The notes beneath the pieces are model-generated. The model did no database searches, was not told where the DNA came from, and saw only the letters and a program-made list of their open reading frames with translations. Shown in pieces: positions 25,509-34,212 of a stretch of 64,000 nt of DNA (within the stretch, counting starts at the first letter, position 1; each line of letters begins with the position of its first letter). The stretch spans positions 62,001 to 126,000 of the forward strand of contig JAFQOW010000039.1 of NCBI GenBank assembly GCA_017412055.1, read 5' to 3'. The position numbers and the translations under genes were made by a program. This stretch comes from Lachnospiraceae bacterium (GTDB lineage Bacteria; Bacillota; Clostridia; Lachnospirales; Lachnospiraceae).

Positions 25509-26333
25509 TCACTTAAACGTCTGTACAAGATTTATAATTATCAGGTTCCAACCATCCGCTAAGACAAATAATAATATCTTAAACGGCATAGATATTGTTG
25601 TCGGTGGAAGCATCATCATACCCATTGACATAAGTGTCGATGCTACTACCATATCTATAACTAAGAACGGCACGAATATTAAAAATCCAATCCAGAATGC
25701 TGTTCTAAGTTCACTTATTATAAATGCTGGAATTAAGACAGATGTAGGTACATCCTCTCGAACATCATCAACCTCTGTCACTCCACCTATTTCACACATG
25801 GAATTTAAATCCTTCTCATCTACCTGCCTAAACATAAACTCTCTAAGTGGCTCCATTGCCTTATCAAAGAATTCATCCTGATTAATCTCTTCATTACTAA
25901 ATGGAACATATGCCTCTTCATATATTTCACTAAAGGTTGGTGCCATAACAAATATTGTTAAAAATAATGAAATACCTATCAATACCTGATTAGGCGGTGC
26001 TGACTGTGTGTTCAGAGCACTTCTTGTAAAGTGCATAACTACAAGAATTCGTGTAAAAGATGTTAACATAACAAGTATTGACGGACATAATGCAATAACC
26101 GTCAATACAATAACTATCTGTAGGGCACTGCTTACACTTTCTGAATCTGTTCCTATGGTTATACCTAATACATCAGAATCAGACGGATCTGCGTCTATAA
26201 TTGTGTTTGTATCCTCTCCTGCTGTATCATCGCCTTCCTGAATCTCTGTAGCATAAACAGTTGTGCTACCAGAGCTTGTTAAGCAAAACACAAAAAGGAT
26301 AAGACACAGTATTCTTAAAAATATCTTCTTCAT
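25509..26333 (-). CDS. fliP: Flagellar export gate protein FliP
   Basis: A 274-residue protein. A signal peptide (FLRILCLILFVFCLTSSGSTTVYA, stated here in part) and an acidic exported segment precede the core. The core has SALQIVIVLTVIALCPSIL, TRILVVMHFTRSALNTQ, and the C-terminal FLIFVPFLVIDMVVASTLMS and PFKILLFVLADGW. It forms the gate pore with FliQ and FliR. Confidence 0.96.
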   Translation of the reverse strand: MKKIFLRILCLILFVFCLTSSGSTTVYATEIQEGDDTAGEDTNTIIDADPSDSDVLGITIGTDSESVSSALQIVIVLTVIALCPSILVMLTSFTRILVVMHFTRSALNTQSAPPNQVLIGISLFLTIFVMAPTFSEIYEEAYVPFSNEEINQDEFFDKAMEPLREFMFRQVDEKDLNSMCEIGGVTEVDDVREDVPTSVLIPAFIISELRTAFWIGFLIFVPFLVIDMVVASTLMSMGMMMLPPTTISMPFKILLFVLADGWNLIIINLVQTFK

Positions 26334-26347
26334 AAGCCTGCCATACC

Positions 26348-26701
26348 TTACTCTTTATCTTGTTTCTTTTTGAATTTTTCCAATACATTTGCAAATGTAT
26401 AAGGTGTCGCTCCTCCTTCTTCCTCCAGATTCTCCAGGGGCAAATTAAGCCCCTGCGAATCTATCTTACTAATGAAGGATACTGTGTCTTTGCCTGAAGC
26501 TAGTGCAAAGTACTCTTCACCTATTTTCACAATATGCAAATACTTTGTGTTTGAAAGCCTTTGTGTTTCAATAACAGTAATATTGTTTCCTGCCATACCA
26601 GTTTTCTGGAGCTTAGCAATGTATACTGTGGTAATTCGTGTAAGCACAAGTACAAACACAAATATTAATATTGAAGCAACAAGCTTAATAAATGCATCCA
26701 T
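26348..26701 (-). CDS. fliO: Flagellar biosynthesis protein FliO-like
   Basis: A 117-residue protein with one N-terminal membrane helix (FIKLVASILIFVFVLVLTRI) and a cytoplasmic domain carrying ITVIETQRLSNTKYLHIVKIG, the FliO/FliZ pattern. FliO helps FliP assemble. Its place between cheY and fliP is typical for Firmicutes. Confidence 0.85.
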   Translation of the reverse strand: MDAFIKLVASILIFVFVLVLTRITTVYIAKLQKTGMAGNNITVIETQRLSNTKYLHIVKIGEEYFALASGKDTVSFISKIDSQGLNLPLENLEEEGGATPYTFANVLEKFKKKQDKE

Positions 26702-26707
26702 ATGATA

Positions 26708-27070
26708 TTATCCTAATACCTTCTTAACAGCTTCCAGAACTCTATCTGCCTGGAATGGCTTAACTATAAAATCTTTAGCTCCTGACTGAATAGACTCAAT
26801 AACCATCGCCTGCTGACCCATAGCAGAACACATAATAACTGTTGCTCCTGGATCATTTTCCTTAATCTTCTTAAGTGCCTGAATACCATCCATCTCTGGC
26901 ATTGTAATATCCATCATAACTAAGTCAGGCTTTGTCTCGGCATACTTATCAACAGCAACCTTGCCATTCTCCGCTTCACCTGCAATGTTGTAACCATTCT
27001 TTGTCAAAATGTCTTTTATCATCATTCGCATGAATGCCGCATCATCACAAATTAAAATGTTTTTTGCCAT
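26708..27070 (-). CDS. cheY: Chemotaxis response regulator CheY
   Basis: A 120-residue single-domain receiver. The start at 27068-27070 (MAKNILICDDAAF) has a GGAGAG site nine bases upstream; a reading from 27091 is open but less likely. DD at 9-10, Asp54 in MMDITMPEMDG, the Ser in CSAMGQQ and the Lys in IVKPF are all present. CheY-P binds FliM and FliY at the switch. It follows fliY immediately. Confidence 0.96.
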   Translation of the reverse strand: MAKNILICDDAAFMRMMIKDILTKNGYNIAGEAENGKVAVDKYAETKPDLVMMDITMPEMDGIQALKKIKENDPGATVIMCSAMGQQAMVIESIQSGAKDFIVKPFQADRVLEAVKKVLG

Positions 27071-27095
27071 AACTTTTATCTCTCCTATCAAAAAA

Positions 27096-28340
27096 TTATT
27101 TAATAATTTCTGTAACTCTTACACCAAAATTTTCTTCGATAACTACAACTTCACCTCTTGCCACATACTTTCCATTTACAAGTACATCGATTGGCTCACC
27201 TGCAATCTTATCGAGTTCAATAATAGTTCCTGGTGCAAATTCAAGTATGTCTTGAATCGATTTTACTGTTCTACCAAGCTCTACAGTAACCTCAAGTGGA
27301 ACATCCATAATAAGATTGATATTCTCTCTCTGATTCTCTGCTACCAAATCTGGTGAAAATGCTTGGAACTGTGCAGTCTGAACATTCACTTCCTGCATAG
27401 GTGTCTGCATAAATCCACCCATCATCTGGTTACCTGGCATCGGCATACCCATACCCATAGGCATACCACCCATCATACCTGGTTGCATCGGCATACCCAT
27501 CTGCTGCATTGGGTATCCTCCCATCATCGACATATCCATCTGCTGAGGCATTGGCTGCTGTTCCATTGCCATAGGTGTTGGTGCCGGTGCTGGTGCTGGT
27601 GCCGGTGTTGGCGCTGGTGCTGGTGCTGGCGCCGGTGGTTCAGGTTCAGGTGCTGAATCCGTTCCTGATGTAAACTTACCACAAAGTTCTCTGCAGAACT
27701 CAACCGGATATAACTGCATAATCTCACTATCAACTAATTCGCCAATAGTCATCTTAAATGATATTTTAACAAACCCTCCCTTAAGAAAGTCTGTAATATC
27801 CGCTTCATCCACCGTATCATTCAAATCAACTAAGCTAGCTGTTGGTGGGCTGATATCTATCTTCATATTAAGCATAGAAGATAGGGATGTAGCTGATGTA
27901 CCCATCATCTGGTTCATCGCCTCACAGATTGCGCTTAAGTGTAAATCTCCTATCTCACCGTCTGTATTCAAACCATCGCCACCCATCATAAGGTCTGCGA
28001 TAATCTTAACATCTCGATCCTTGAGAATAAGAACATTATTTCCACTAAGTCCTTCTCTATATGATATTTGTAAAAACACACACGGTCTATCATACTGTGA
28101 AACTAATTCATCCCAGTGCGAATAATCAACCGTAGGTGTAGTAATATCCACCTTCTGATTTACAAGGGAAGATAATGTAGTCGCCGCCGTTCCCATGCTT
28201 ATGTTAGCAATTTCGCCCATGATATCTTTTTCCATATCACTAAGCGCGTCTGCTTCTGGTTCATATGCACTTTCAGCTGCTGTAGTATCCATTCCGCTTA
28301 ATAAGGCGTTTATTTCTTCCTGTGACAGCATTCCGTCCAT
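27096..28340 (-). CDS. fliY: Flagellar switch phosphatase FliY (CheC-like plus FliN domains)
   Basis: A 414-residue C-ring protein. Residues 1-12 (MLSQEEINALL) mimic the CheY-P-binding peptide of FliM. Two CheC-type centres follow (GEIANISMGTAATTLSSL...P and CEAMNQMMGTSATSLSSM...P). A long linker at about 230-320 is first almost pure Pro/Ala and then Met/Gly/Pro-rich. The C-terminal SpoA/FliN domain starts near NLIMDVPLEVTVELG and ends with FGVRVTEII. It removes phosphate from CheY-P at the motor. The linker is longer than usual. Confidence 0.95.
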   Translation of the reverse strand: MDGMLSQEEINALLSGMDTTAAESAYEPEADALSDMEKDIMGEIANISMGTAATTLSSLVNQKVDITTPTVDYSHWDELVSQYDRPCVFLQISYREGLSGNNVLILKDRDVKIIADLMMGGDGLNTDGEIGDLHLSAICEAMNQMMGTSATSLSSMLNMKIDISPPTASLVDLNDTVDEADITDFLKGGFVKISFKMTIGELVDSEIMQLYPVEFCRELCGKFTSGTDSAPEPEPPAPAPAPAPTPAPAPAPAPTPMAMEQQPMPQQMDMSMMGGYPMQQMGMPMQPGMMGGMPMGMGMPMPGNQMMGGFMQTPMQEVNVQTAQFQAFSPDLVAENQRENINLIMDVPLEVTVELGRTVKSIQDILEFAPGTIIELDKIAGEPIDVLVNGKYVARGEVVVIEENFGVRVTEIIK

Positions 28341-28341
28341 T

Positions 28342-29322
28342 TTATTGCTCCTCCCTAATTATTGATGTAACTCTTACCGCATACTTATCATCTGATGAGC
28401 CCGGTAAGGCAGTAAATTTCCTTATATTTCCAACATAAACCTGTAATTCCTGTCCCACAAGTGAATCTAACCTAATTATATCACCTTTTTGCAGATTAAC
28501 AAAATCATTTACAGAAATTTGACTCTTTCCAAGAGTGGCTTTAATTGGTATCTCAGCTTTTGAAATAAGTGTCTCAATAATCTCCTCATATGTATTCTCA
28601 TCTTTTTCCTTCATAGTTGAGAACCAATACTTCGTATTGAGCTTATCCATAACATCTTCCAATGTATCAAATGGAAGACATATATTCATAAGTCCCTCAA
28701 CATCACCAATCTTTATGGACAATGTGACAATTGACATCATCTCCTGTGGCGAAATAATCTGAGCAAACTGTGGGTTTGTCTCGATTCTTTCAAGTCGGGG
28801 CTTAATCGCAACTACATTTTGCCAAGGTTCTCTCAGCAAATCTATACATATTGATAGAAATCTTTCTATTATAATAATCTCTATCTCAGAAAATTCTCTC
28901 TTCTTTTCCAATGAAACGCCTGAACCACCAAGCATTCTATCTATGATAGCGTATCCAAGATTAGTACCGAGCTCCATTATTATCTTTCCGTTCATAGGAC
29001 TGGCATCTATTATACCAAGTAATACCGGATTTGACAAAGCATTTGAAAACTCTGAGTAAATAAGGGCTTCTGAGCTTACTACATCTACGGAAACTGTTTT
29101 TCTTAAATATGCCGGAAGATTTGTATATAGTAATCTTCCATAATGTTCAAAGATAATCTCCAAGGTACGAAGATGCTCTTTTGAGAATTTTGATGGACGC
29201 TTAAAATCATATACTTTTACTTGTTTTTCGTCTTTATTTTTATATTCTTCAGCATCCAGTTCACCTGTACTCAAAGCCTTCAATAGATTATCAATCTCAC
29301 TTTGAGATAATACCTCACTCAC
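28342..29322 (-). CDS. fliM: Flagellar switch protein FliM
   Basis: A 326-residue C-ring protein. The N-terminal CheY-P-binding motif is LSQSEIDNLLKALSTGE. The middle domain has LRTLEIIFEHYGRLLYTNL and a GGSG motif in MLGGSGVSLEKKREFSEIE. The C-terminal SpoA domain starts near AEIPIKATLGKSQI. It sits one base from fliY and after fliL, the usual order. Confidence 0.96.
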   Translation of the reverse strand: MSEVLSQSEIDNLLKALSTGELDAEEYKNKDEKQVKVYDFKRPSKFSKEHLRTLEIIFEHYGRLLYTNLPAYLRKTVSVDVVSSEALIYSEFSNALSNPVLLGIIDASPMNGKIIMELGTNLGYAIIDRMLGGSGVSLEKKREFSEIEIIIIERFLSICIDLLREPWQNVVAIKPRLERIETNPQFAQIISPQEMMSIVTLSIKIGDVEGLMNICLPFDTLEDVMDKLNTKYWFSTMKEKDENTYEEIIETLISKAEIPIKATLGKSQISVNDFVNLQKGDIIRLDSLVGQELQVYVGNIRKFTALPGSSDDKYAVRVTSIIREEQ

Positions 29323-29372
29323 ATCTTCACCTCCTCGTCAATTCTTTTATGTCATTATAACAAATTTTATTA

Positions 29373-29897
29373 TTATCTAGGAACTATAACAAAACTGCTA
29401 AATCCTACACTGTAGATAAATTCTGTTTCGTTAAACAAATCTCTAAGCGCGTCTCTGATTTCCTTTGTAGCCTGCTCTTTAATCTCTGCATCTGACAACT
29501 GTTCAGCTGTATATCCGCCTAAGACTCTGTTAACTTCAATCATCATAAGATTTTCATTCTCACTAAGCTTACTTTCATACTTCTTGTAGCCTTCATCTTC
29601 AGTGTTAAGTGTAAGTGTCACCTGAATCTGTGCAAAATTCTGATCTCCATTGTCTGATGTCTTAAGTAAGATTGGCATCTTCTCTGAGAATGTATATGTA
29701 GCAGTTTTATCGATACTTATAGTCTCATTTTTCTGATCCTTAAGTTCCTTTTCCAAATCAATAGCCTTAGCCACCTTACCAACCAACTCAGTAGTTGAAT
29801 TCATAGCTGGCACTACAGCAAATACTAATATAGCAGTCAATGCTACGTTTGTTATCATAAGTACTAATAATATTAAATTAATTAGCCCTTTTTTCAT
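29373..29897 (-). CDS. fliL: Flagellar basal-body protein FliL
   Basis: A 174-residue protein with one N-terminal membrane helix (LINLILLVLMITNVALTAIL) and an exported domain. Family motifs include FAQIQVTLTLNTEDEGYKKY and EQATKEIRDALRDLFNE. FliL surrounds the stator and supports torque. It lies 18 bases after motB. Confidence 0.93.
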   Translation of the reverse strand: MKKGLINLILLVLMITNVALTAILVFAVVPAMNSTTELVGKVAKAIDLEKELKDQKNETISIDKTATYTFSEKMPILLKTSDNGDQNFAQIQVTLTLNTEDEGYKKYESKLSENENLMMIEVNRVLGGYTAEQLSDAEIKEQATKEIRDALRDLFNETEFIYSVGFSSFVIVPR

Positions 29898-29915
29898 ATG
29901 TCACACCAAGCCTTT

Positions 29916-30746
29916 CTATTCGTTTGTCAATATACTATAAATTCTTATCTCTACTCTTCTATTAAGTGCACGGCCTTCAGCTGTATCATTGGAAGCTATA
30001 GGCTCCTGTTCACCTCTTCCTGAACACTCAAGACTTTCTTCACTCATATTCTTACTATTTACAAGAAACTTGTAAACCGAATAAGCTCTAGCCTGAGATA
30101 ATTCCATATTATCATCATACTTATTACCTGCACTAACTGGAACTGAATCGGTATAACCTCTAATCTCTATGAGATTATCATTATATCTCTTCAAAACATC
30201 TCCTAACTTATCAACAAATACTGCGGCATCCTTCTTTATCTCAGCTCTACCTGAATTGAATAACACAGAGCCATTAAGTGTCAATGTTACATATTGAGAT
30301 GTAATCTCCATATCAATAAATCCTTCATATTCACCAGATAACAATCCTTCGCCTTCCAAATCTTCCTCGACTTTACCGCCTAACTCTTCTGTTGCATCAG
30401 ACTGCATCTCATCATATTTATCTTTTAATTCTTCTTCTGAGATATCCTCATCAGAATTTTCATCCTGATTAGTTCCCATAGAAGTATAATAATTATCCAA
30501 CTGATTAAGCTGGCTTACACCACTAGATATTAATCCACCCTCAGTTATAGCAGGTGACCCACTATCAAAAATACTAAAGCTAGCATTAAGCGATGCCGCT
30601 ATTTCCTCAAATTTTGAAACATCTACAGATGACATAGAAAATAACAAAATGAAGAATGTAAGCAACAGATTCATCAAATCACTGAAGGTCGCCATCCATG
30701 CAGGCGAGCCAGGTGCCGGTGCTTCTTGCTTTTTCTTTTTGGCCAT
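29916..30746 (-). CDS. motB: Flagellar stator protein MotB
   Basis: A 276-residue protein. The plug-membrane start PGSPAWMATFSDLMNLLLTF carries the proton/sodium-binding Asp (SDLMN). An acidic, Glu/Asp-rich spacer at about 90-130 is followed by an OmpA-like peptidoglycan-binding domain (VLFNSGRAEIKKDA, IEIRGYTDSVPV, NRRVEIRIY). It starts two bases after motA. The acidic spacer is longer than in Bacillus MotB. Confidence 0.95.
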   Translation of the reverse strand: MAKKKKQEAPAPGSPAWMATFSDLMNLLLTFFILLFSMSSVDVSKFEEIAASLNASFSIFDSGSPAITEGGLISSGVSQLNQLDNYYTSMGTNQDENSDEDISEEELKDKYDEMQSDATEELGGKVEEDLEGEGLLSGEYEGFIDMEITSQYVTLTLNGSVLFNSGRAEIKKDAAVFVDKLGDVLKRYNDNLIEIRGYTDSVPVSAGNKYDDNMELSQARAYSVYKFLVNSKNMSEESLECSGRGEQEPIASNDTAEGRALNRRVEIRIYSILTNE

Positions 30747-30748
30747 GC

Positions 30749-31549
30749 TTACTCACCACCTTCAGCATTCTCCGAGAATGAATCTCTCTGAGCAGGTGCA
30801 AGGAATGACTTAAGCTTTTCTTCTATAACTCGAGGATTTTCTCCTGCCTGTATAGACAATAGACCTTCTATCATAACTTCCTTCATACGAACTTCCGCTG
30901 CATTATTAGCAGAAAGTTTCTTTGCTATAGGTGTCGCTATCCAGTTAGCGATAAGAGAACCATAAAGCGTTGTAAGAAGCGCTACCGCCATCGCCGGTCC
31001 GATAGAACTAGGATCATCAAGATCCACAAGCATCTTAACAAGTCCGATAAGCGTACCAATCATACCCCAAGCAGGTGCATTAGATGCCCAATCCTCCCAG
31101 AATCCGATTGTTCCTTTGTGTCTATCTTCTATACATGATAATTCTGTCTCCAGAATTGCTCTTACTAAGTCAGGATCTGTACCATCTACAATAAGAAGAA
31201 TTCCCTTCTTCATAAACTGATCCTCAAGCTCTCCTGCAGCTTCTTCAAGCTGAAGAAGACCTTCTTTTCTAGCTATATTAGATAAATCTATAATCTTCTT
31301 TATAGTTTCACCTTCATCTATACTCTGCATCTTTATAGCAAGCGTAATACTTTTAAAACCATTAACAAAACTTCCTACACTATTCATAGCAAGAAGTCCT
31401 ACTAAGCTTCCTCCACATGTAATGATAATAGATGGTAAATCGTAGAAGCTCATTAACGCTCCCATATTAATAGCCTTTCCATCAAAAATAATACCAAAAA
31501 CTACTACTATGGCACCTGCTACCAATCCAATTATTGAAGCTATATCCAT
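30749..31549 (-). CDS. motA: Flagellar stator protein MotA
   Basis: A 266-residue protein with four membrane helices. The family motifs SFYDLPSIIITCGGSLVGLL, IARKEGLLQLEEAA and GMIGTLIGLVKMLVDLDDPSSIGPAMAVALLTTLYG are seen (only partly quoted here). It drives rotation against FliG. It has its own promoter, unlike the flgB-flgE genes upstream. Confidence 0.95.
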   Translation of the reverse strand: MDIASIIGLVAGAIVVVFGIIFDGKAINMGALMSFYDLPSIIITCGGSLVGLLAMNSVGSFVNGFKSITLAIKMQSIDEGETIKKIIDLSNIARKEGLLQLEEAAGELEDQFMKKGILLIVDGTDPDLVRAILETELSCIEDRHKGTIGFWEDWASNAPAWGMIGTLIGLVKMLVDLDDPSSIGPAMAVALLTTLYGSLIANWIATPIAKKLSANNAAEVRMKEVMIEGLLSIQAGENPRVIEEKLKSFLAPAQRDSFSENAEGGE

Positions 31550-31603
31550 CTATTTTCCACCACCATTCTTTATAATCTAGTCTTTACATATTCAATCTAT
31601 ATT

Positions 31604-31632
31604 ATAATACCACATTTTTAGTTAATTACCAA
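31604..31632 (-). promoter_or_regulatory. Probable sigma-A promoter of motA
   Basis: On the minus strand, TTGGTA (31627-31632) and TATTAT (31604-31609) are 17 bases apart, 54 bases before the motA start and after two hairpins. Confidence 0.55.
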
Positions 31633-31674
31633 CAATATTTAACAAATTTTTTAATATTTTTTGTAAAATTCAGT

Positions 31675-31712
31675 TAAAAAATTAATCCCAGCCCATTTTT
31701 AACTGGGATTAA
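31675..31712 (-). terminator. Second hairpin/terminator after flgE
   Basis: TTAATCCCAG (31682-31691) pairs perfectly with CTGGGATTAA (31703-31712). On the minus strand six T follow. It should end the flgB-flgE transcript. Confidence 0.8.
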
Positions 31713-31716
31713 TTTT

Positions 31717-31756
31717 AGGGATAGCCTAAAAAACAATGTTTTTTACAGCTATCCCT
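31717..31756 (-). terminator. First hairpin after flgE
   Basis: AGGGATAGC (31717-31725) pairs with GCTATCCCT (31748-31756), and inside it AAAAAAC pairs with GTTTTTT. It lies 12 bases after the flgE stop. It has little U tail on its own, so it probably acts with the next hairpin as a tandem terminator or protects the 3' end. Confidence 0.6.
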
Positions 31757-31768
31757 GATTATTTTTTA

Positions 31769-33124
31769 TTATCTCTTAAGATTTAAAAGTTCTTCAATCA
31801 TAGTATCTGAAGTTGTTATTACTCTTGAATTTGCCTGATAACCTCTCTGTGTTACAATCATATTTGTAAACTCATTTGCAAGATCAACGTTTGACATTTC
31901 AAGAACACCACTTGACATATCATCCCCAAAAGCAGTTACATCATTTACATTTGCAAGTCCCGAGTTAAGTGTTGACGCAAAAAGGTTATCACCAATCTTT
32001 TCAAGACCTGCAGCATTAGCAAAGCTTGCTACTGCAATCTGTCCGATACAAAGTGTATCACCATTATCATAAGATGAAATAATCTTTCCATCTGTCTGAA
32101 TCGCTACACTTATCATCTTACCAACAGCCTTACCAGCACCCTGATTCTCAATTGTTCCATCACCTTTATTTGCAACTATAGAATAATCACTTCCGTAGTT
32201 TGTTATATCTCCAAGATTAACACCTATGGTCTGTGGAAATGTATCTGCAACATCTGTAGAAGCAGTTCCATCAGCATTAGCCTTAAATATAGATAGCTTA
32301 AAATCCTTATCGCTGATAACCGTTCCCTTTGTAGGGTCGAAATCTATATGAATGCTATCCTCTGTTTCATTGAATTTAGCAGCTAAAGTTGTAACTTCTT
32401 CTGTACCATTAAATATCTTATTGATAGACAATGTATAACCTGTTGTACTATCGAAATCCTGCTCAATTTTAAACTGAACATTATATGTATTACCTAATGA
32501 ATCGTAAACATACATATCAGCTGTCTTATAACCTAAACCATCTGATGTAAAATCCTCATCTGATGAATTTATATTACCTGTAATCTTAGCTGATGTTGTC
32601 TGGTTAGGTGATGTAAGCTTATAATCTTCACCATATAATGACAATGGTCTAAGCTCATCTGTCATAAGAATAAAATCACCTGTTAAGTTATCTCTCTCAG
32701 CTGTGTAACCCATAACATATCCACCAGAGCCTGTTACAAGATTACCAAATCCGTCTGTTGTAAAGTTTCCAGCTTTTGTATAGTAGTCAGCTCCACCCTT
32801 CTGTACGATAAAGAATTCCTGACCGTTAATCTTAAGGTCTGTATCATTACCTGTAGACTGCGAACCACCTTCATTTGTAATATTAATTGAAATCTGTGCA
32901 ACGTTAGAGCCTAAACCGATCTGCTTAGCATTCTGTCCACCAGTTGATGTAGCTGCATTCGGACCAGACGCTGACTGTGTTGTCTGATAGAATAATTCTG
33001 AAAATGTTGCTCTCTGAGCCTTAAATCCTACTGTGTTAACGTTGGCAATATTATTACCGATAACGTCCATACCTGTCTGGTGAACCTTAAGTCCTGAAAC
33101 ACCAGAATACAATGATCTCATCAT
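31769..33124 (-). CDS. flgE: Flagellar hook protein FlgE
   Basis: A protein of 451 residues from the ATG at 33122-33124 (MMRSLYSGVSGLKVHQTGM), chosen for AAGGAGGTC nine bases upstream. The N-terminal rod-type motif is NNIANVNTVGFKAQRATFSELF, and the C-terminal motif is VDLANEFTNMIVTQRGYQANSRVI. The middle part, rich in Thr, Ser and Asp, forms the outer domains. It builds the hook with cap FlgD and length ruler FliK, encoded upstream. Confidence 0.96.
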   Translation of the reverse strand: MMRSLYSGVSGLKVHQTGMDVIGNNIANVNTVGFKAQRATFSELFYQTTQSASGPNAATSTGGQNAKQIGLGSNVAQISINITNEGGSQSTGNDTDLKINGQEFFIVQKGGADYYTKAGNFTTDGFGNLVTGSGGYVMGYTAERDNLTGDFILMTDELRPLSLYGEDYKLTSPNQTTSAKITGNINSSDEDFTSDGLGYKTADMYVYDSLGNTYNVQFKIEQDFDSTTGYTLSINKIFNGTEEVTTLAAKFNETEDSIHIDFDPTKGTVISDKDFKLSIFKANADGTASTDVADTFPQTIGVNLGDITNYGSDYSIVANKGDGTIENQGAGKAVGKMISVAIQTDGKIISSYDNGDTLCIGQIAVASFANAAGLEKIGDNLFASTLNSGLANVNDVTAFGDDMSSGVLEMSNVDLANEFTNMIVTQRGYQANSRVITTSDTMIEELLNLKR

Positions 33125-33206
33125 AATTAATGACCTCCTTATAGGAGCCGTATCTTTCATCTCATCTGTCAGTCAGAGATGTTGCTTTCCTGCAATAGGT
33201 CCAAGC

Positions 33207-33629
33207 TTATACTATTACGGCACCATCAATGTTTGTAAATATATTTTCTTCACTTGCTTTGCTGTCAATTGCTGTAACTACTGTACTATTTTTAATATTA
33301 ACAATGAATGCCAAATCATCCATAATCATAAGCGACTCGTTGATTCCTTTCCCAGAAGCTTTTTTTGCTCCGTCATTGAGTCTTTTAAGCTGTTCATCGG
33401 TAAGATTAATATTTCTTTCATTAAGCCTTGCATCAGCATGCTTTGAGAATTTCAAACTAATCATAGCTGCATTGCAACTGTGATTATAATCCGAAGTAGA
33501 TTTCTTTAAACTAAGCACCTCTTCGAATGTCATTCCACCACTTGTTTTATTTATCGGCACATTTGTATTATTTCTTAAGTACTGGCCGGTAATTTGTTCA
33601 ATTGAAGAGAAATTATTTTTTATATCCAT
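33207..33629 (-). CDS. Flagellar operon protein (TIGR02530 family)
   Basis: A 140-residue protein. The C-terminal 90 residues carry the family pattern KFSKHADARLNERNINLTDEQL...LNDGAKKASGKGINESLMIMDDLAFIVNIKNSTVVTAID (only partly quoted). Members of this family lie between flgD and flgE in Firmicutes and spirochaetes. The role is not known; a hook-assembly helper is plausible from position. Confidence 0.88.
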   Translation of the reverse strand: MDIKNNFSSIEQITGQYLRNNTNVPINKTSGGMTFEEVLSLKKSTSDYNHSCNAAMISLKFSKHADARLNERNINLTDEQLKRLNDGAKKASGKGINESLMIMDDLAFIVNIKNSTVVTAIDSKASEENIFTNIDGAVIV

Positions 33630-33685
33630 ATCTTATCCCTTCCGGCACTGTGTTTAATGCCTTTATGCTTCCTTGCTTTAACTAA

Positions 33686-34198
33686 CTATTCTGTAGCATC
33701 TGCCTTATTATCTGTCTCTCCAGTTGCATCATTTGTAGTTCCGTTTGAATTTCCACCACCTACGATACTTCCAAGATAATAATCATCAATAACACTGTCT
33801 AAATCTTCGAACTTGTACAACTGATCCTTTACTGATAACATTGCTTTTCCATCAACCATCTGTACAAAATCAACATATCCAGCAACTATCGATGTCTGTG
33901 ACAAACCTTCTGACTTACCTACTTCTATAACAACATTCTTACCAACTAATGATAATGCCTGTGTGTTACCCATTGTAGATGAAAGATTCTGAATTCCTTC
34001 AAGAGATGAGAACTGTGCAAGCTGTGCTACGAATTCTGAATTATCCTGTGGAGATAATGGATCCTGATGCTGAAGCTGTGTAACTAATAATGTAAGAAAT
34101 GCATCTTTTCCAAGTTCACTAGTTCCCTTTGTGTCTTCCTTCTGATAAGTCTCAGTATAATCTGTATTAACTTGTCCATTTTCAACTTTAATAGCCAT
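33686..34198 (-). CDS. flgD: Hook cap protein FlgD
   Basis: A 170-residue protein with the FlgD N-terminal motif LGKDAFLTLLVTQLQHQDPL and DNSEFVAQLAQFSSLEGIQNL. The C-terminal part is short, as in Bacillus, and ends in an Asn/Thr/Asp-rich tail. It caps the growing hook. It starts 14 bases after fliK. Confidence 0.94.
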   Translation of the reverse strand: MAIKVENGQVNTDYTETYQKEDTKGTSELGKDAFLTLLVTQLQHQDPLSPQDNSEFVAQLAQFSSLEGIQNLSSTMGNTQALSLVGKNVVIEVGKSEGLSQTSIVAGYVDFVQMVDGKAMLSVKDQLYKFEDLDSVIDDYYLGSIVGGGNSNGTTNDATGETDNKADATE

Positions 34199-34212
34199 AT
34201 TTTTTCCTTTCC

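Noticed and set aside
27363-27656. His/Trp/Cys-rich open frame on the plus strand
   Set aside because: It is the complement of the Pro/Ala/Met repeats of FliY and has no ribosome site.
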